In this document: in pieces, positions 61,101 through 64,000 of the stretch
Layout: each line of letters begins with the position of its first letter
Position numbering within the stretch: position 1 is the stretch's first letter
NCBI GenBank assembly: GCA_038087015.1
Contig: JASBNA010000003.1
Coordinates: 2,480,001-2,544,000 of the forward strand
Direction of reading: 5' to 3'
Origin: Cerrena zonata
Lineage: Eukaryota; Basidiomycota; Agaricomycetes; Polyporales; Cerrenaceae
DNA length: 64,000 bases
Position numbers and translations under genes: made by a program
The notes under the pieces: model-generated
What the model saw: the letters and a program-made list of their open reading frames with translations, nothing else
What the model was told of the DNA's origin: nothing
Databases searched by the model: none

Positions 61101-62671
61101 GGCTCTGTTCACTGCGACATACGTATCATGAGAACATTGAAAGGAGATGGATTCCGAGGATCCAGTCTCGGAGTTTATTGAACGGATGGGACGGCCTGAG
61201 AGGTTACTACGAGAGGATGACAAGGGAAGTTCAGTTGAGAGTTGAAAGGGTTCCGAAAGGAGGTGCCAAGGCTTGTGGGATGGCGCAGTTCAGTAAGACT
61301 GACCAGTATAAACAGGAGGCCATGTGACGGGATGACCCCGGATGAGTACCTCAGAGTTGTCAAACCTCGAGTTCGATAGCCGAAGTCCCGAGCCGTATTG
61401 TACAATTGTATGCTTCGTCCCGTTGCTAGCAACTGCAAAGGGAAAGAACCGTCGACGTCGGGAGTCTTGAATCAGAAGCAATGCGTGTCCAAGAGTTTAC
61501 TCTTGTGTTGCGGCGATAGAACTTGTGGTCGAAGAATGTGGGGAAGCTGAAATGTGAGACCATCGGTAGGCTTGGCAAAATTTGCTTGAAGGTGCCCGGG
61601 AGAGTTGCAAGATTAAGACGTCTCGTGCACGCGGGAAGTTGAGTAAGAACCAATAATCCACCATCGCGTGCGTCGGGATCATCACCTAGCAAATCAATTT
61701 AGAGTTGAAAGAAGAAACGGGATCCGCGTTGACAAGTCTTGGACGGTCGTACACCCCGATCTACAGAGACCGTCGACCGTCAAAATGAGTCAGCCAATGG
61801 GGCTGAGTCAAGGAGTTAGGCTCCCCCAAGACATTATTTTTCAAAATGACTGCGACGATCGTCCAAAAGGGTTAACTGCATTGACTAAGCGTCGGATGCT
61901 CAATAAACTCGAATGATTCCATAAGTGCGACACAAAATCGGACAAGAAGAAAGACAATTAGCACTAGGGTGACGACTCACCTCCGAGTAACCGCTCACGC
62001 AACCGACGCTGACTCATCCGAAGGCCTCATTCGTGATTCATTTAGAAATGCTGACCGTGTAAGCGCTGACCAATCTCATCGCCGAGCGACGCGTCTGCTG
62101 CCTTGAATTTGAGTGGGTCCTATGATACGTGAGATGAGGTGGGGCGGCGTATCCTCCGAGTCCGGATTCGTAACCAGTAGTAAGACGACAGGAGATACCT
62201 GACAGAAGGTTTGTGCCACAGGGTCGGATGTTGCGCAAGCCCGGGACATCTAGGAGCGAAATTCCATAGGAACCGTTCGTTCAGGAGAAGAAAGACCGGA
62301 ACTCACTGTACTCAATCGGAATAGGATCGGCTTCGGTGCGAACAGAGGCGCGGGTTTTTTAGGTGTAGAGCATATTGCTCAATTCTTGCTATTTGGAGAT
62401 GGAGTGGGATAGCTAGGGGGTACACAAAGCAGACAATTACTAGGAGTGGTATGATCTAACTTTTGGTGTTACACGTACGAGGAGAAAAATAAAATAAATG
62501 ATGCGATTGTGGGTGAGCATGTAAAACTCGAGAGTGATGTGGATCTGTGAGAGAGAGGAAAACTGCGAAAAGAAAGAAGGTGGTCGTGACGGCGCAAGCA
62601 AAAATATATCCGCTCGTCAGGCTTGAGAGTTGGAGAAAAACGAAAAGGTCCGATACCAGAAAAAGGAGAGT
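58135..62671. other. 4.5-kb gene desert
   Basis: No open frame in this stretch shows a recognisable domain or chains into a spliced product. Segments at 58970-59040 and 59540-59600 look related (shared TCGG.ACC then TGATCCA.GC.GTA), which suggests a decayed duplication. Frames at 58762-59001 and 60196-60460 are short and unsupported. It could hold a decayed transposon, long promoters or a non-coding RNA. Confidence 0.45.
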
Positions 62672-63809
62672 TTAAACCGCCACAGGGGCAGGATGCGGTG
62701 GAGGTACTGCAAGATTAGACCTGCAATGCCTGAAATGTAATGAGAAAGACGAAGAGGTGGAGGATCCTAATGACGACGCAGACGATGATGATGTCGATGA
62801 CGTCGCCGAGGGATTATGGTGGAAATGAGGTACAGGGAACGACTTGAGGAGCTGCAACGCTGATGAGAGTCGTTGATGATGATGGTGTGAGTGGACATGA
62901 ACCGCATGTGTCTTTGGTTTGGAAGGTGTGGCGGTGAGTTGGGGAATTGAAGGCTCTTCCGACTTGGAAGAGGGGGCATAGGGGACGTCGACTTCCATTG
63001 CCATCTCCGGTGTGTGCGGTGGCGAGGAAGACTCGGCAGTAGAGACAGAGTCCATATCGCTCGAGTCTGAGCTCCAATGTGACGCAGGTGAGGTGCTTCG
63101 CAGAGGAGGGAGGACATCAGAGGGTACACGGAGGTGGTGGCTTGGCTGGGTGAGGGACATGATTGCGGCGTGGTGTGAAAGAATATCTGATTCACTGAAG
63201 CCGAGTTCGAAGTCGAGGACATCCAAGAACTCGCGTTCTATCCTGCCAATGTCACGCTTTCCGAAAACACCAGTACAGAGAGCCCAGTGAACGTTCTTGA
63301 GAGTGGAGTCATTTGAATACTAGAAAGGGGGAAGGTGAGATGATGTCTCAGACCGAGTGAATTAGGAGGCGACATACCTTGTTTGCAAGAATCAGACCGC
63401 CGAGGAAGACACGCTCGCAAGCCCATTGCTCAAGAGCAATTGAGAGATGGGGCTTGGCGCGGTCGATGTAGACGAGCATAACGAGGATGACTGGGAGTTT
63501 GACCTCTGCCTTTTGGAAGACATCGGTAACAAACTTTGTGAACTTTGCATTTTCGTTTGTTCTTGACTGCGAGCGCCCCCTGGATGAGGAGGGACTGCCC
63601 ATGGCGTAGTGAACGGTGTCAACTACACAGTCGACTACATATTCTATTGAAAGAAGGTATTGGTATCATAGCCACAGGATAGGTGTTCCAGGCCACTTAC
63701 CAATTAGGGAACGAGAAACCTGGGTGTCGAGGAGTTGTAGCATTGCGGGTGAGTGGACAGAGGAGTCCACGAGACTAGCAGGGTGTACTGGAGAGTGTGT
63801 ACCGATCAT
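62672..63809 (-). CDS. PCL/PHO80-type cyclin
   Basis: Cyclin that partners a Pho85-like kinase. Three exons: the first starts MIGTHSPVHPASLVDSSVHS at 63809, the second carries EYVVDCVVDTVHYAMG and the cyclin-box helices FTKFVTDVFQKAEVKLPVIL, YIDRAKPHLSIALEQWACER and VFLGGLILANK, and the third YSNDSTLKNVHWALCTGVFG then EREFLDVLDFELGFSESDIL. The last 130 residues are Ser/Pro/His-rich and contain SP and TP sites (SSPPHTPEMAME). The box layout matches yeast Pcl1/Pcl2 and filamentous-fungal Pcl cyclins involved in G1 and polarity. All joins keep frame; about 340 residues. Confidence 0.88.
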
Positions 63810-64000
63810 TGTGTGCTCTGATGTGTGTGTGGAGGGGGAAGGGAGCAGAGCTGGATGGGGAGGATCTGGGAGGATGGGGAGAGGGAGGGTCGGGAATGGA
63901 GGGATGATATATAGTTTGAAGGATACGGTGAGGCGCGGCAGGGAGATTCGGAGAGAGAAGCATAATGCTGGATCTCAGATCGTGGTCTTCAGGGCGGGCG

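Noticed and set aside
62767..63222. 151-codon open frame antiphase to the cyclin gene
   Set aside because: Lies in another frame of the same strand inside the cyclin's Ser/His-rich tail; a composition shadow.

Overview
The window is nuclear DNA from a basidiomycete fungus, almost certainly an Agaricomycete. Genes are packed on both strands and split by many short introns of about 45-60 nt with GTRNGT donors and YAG acceptors. Several families are typical of mushrooms, including a DUF6534 seven-helix protein, a DUF7598 membrane protein, Ser/Thr-rich single-pass membrane proteins and lineage-specific F-box proteins. I rebuilt exon chains by hand; no search was run, so all family names come from motif recognition.

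Layout. 1-13.5 kb: SNF2 helicase (partial), secreted APP1-type phosphatase, divergent NECAP and COP9 subunit 8, an APH/EcKinase-like kinase, a DUF6534 protein, a gene-poor stretch and a Ser/Thr-rich membrane protein. 13.9-27.2 kb: HUL5/UBE3C HECT ligase, DUF7598 protein, ZCCHC8-like zinc knuckle protein overlapping a glutaredoxin-like gene, a CCCH-ankyrin-AAA+ (Clp) protein, and a membrane SH3 protein. 27.8-36.5 kb: a medium-chain reductase, an orphan, a third single-pass membrane protein, and a tandem pair of F-box paralogues. 37.7-48.6 kb: SKN7 (HSF domain plus receiver domain), small orphans, and a basic Gln/His-rich protein. 49-58.1 kb: divergent adenylosuccinate synthetase and COX16, divergent proteasome lid genes RPN7 and RPN6, a possible PD-(D/E)XK-fold orphan and a 64-codon gene. 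58.1-62.6 kb: gene desert. 62.7-63.8 kb: a PCL-type cyclin.

Connections. Protein-turnover genes are frequent: CSN8, HUL5, two F-box proteins, RPN6 and RPN7. Three single-pass membrane proteins carry cytoplasmic PPxY motifs, two of them as near-identical C-termini, which suggests they bind a Rsp5/NEDD4-type WW ligase.

Caution. At least eight single-base frame breaks interrupt otherwise well-conserved genes, including the housekeeping genes ADE12 and RPN6. Several sit in short homopolymer runs. This looks like residual assembly error rather than gene decay, so I annotate these genes as CDS and note each break. I saw no CRISPR array, rRNA gene, convincing tRNA gene or intact transposon.
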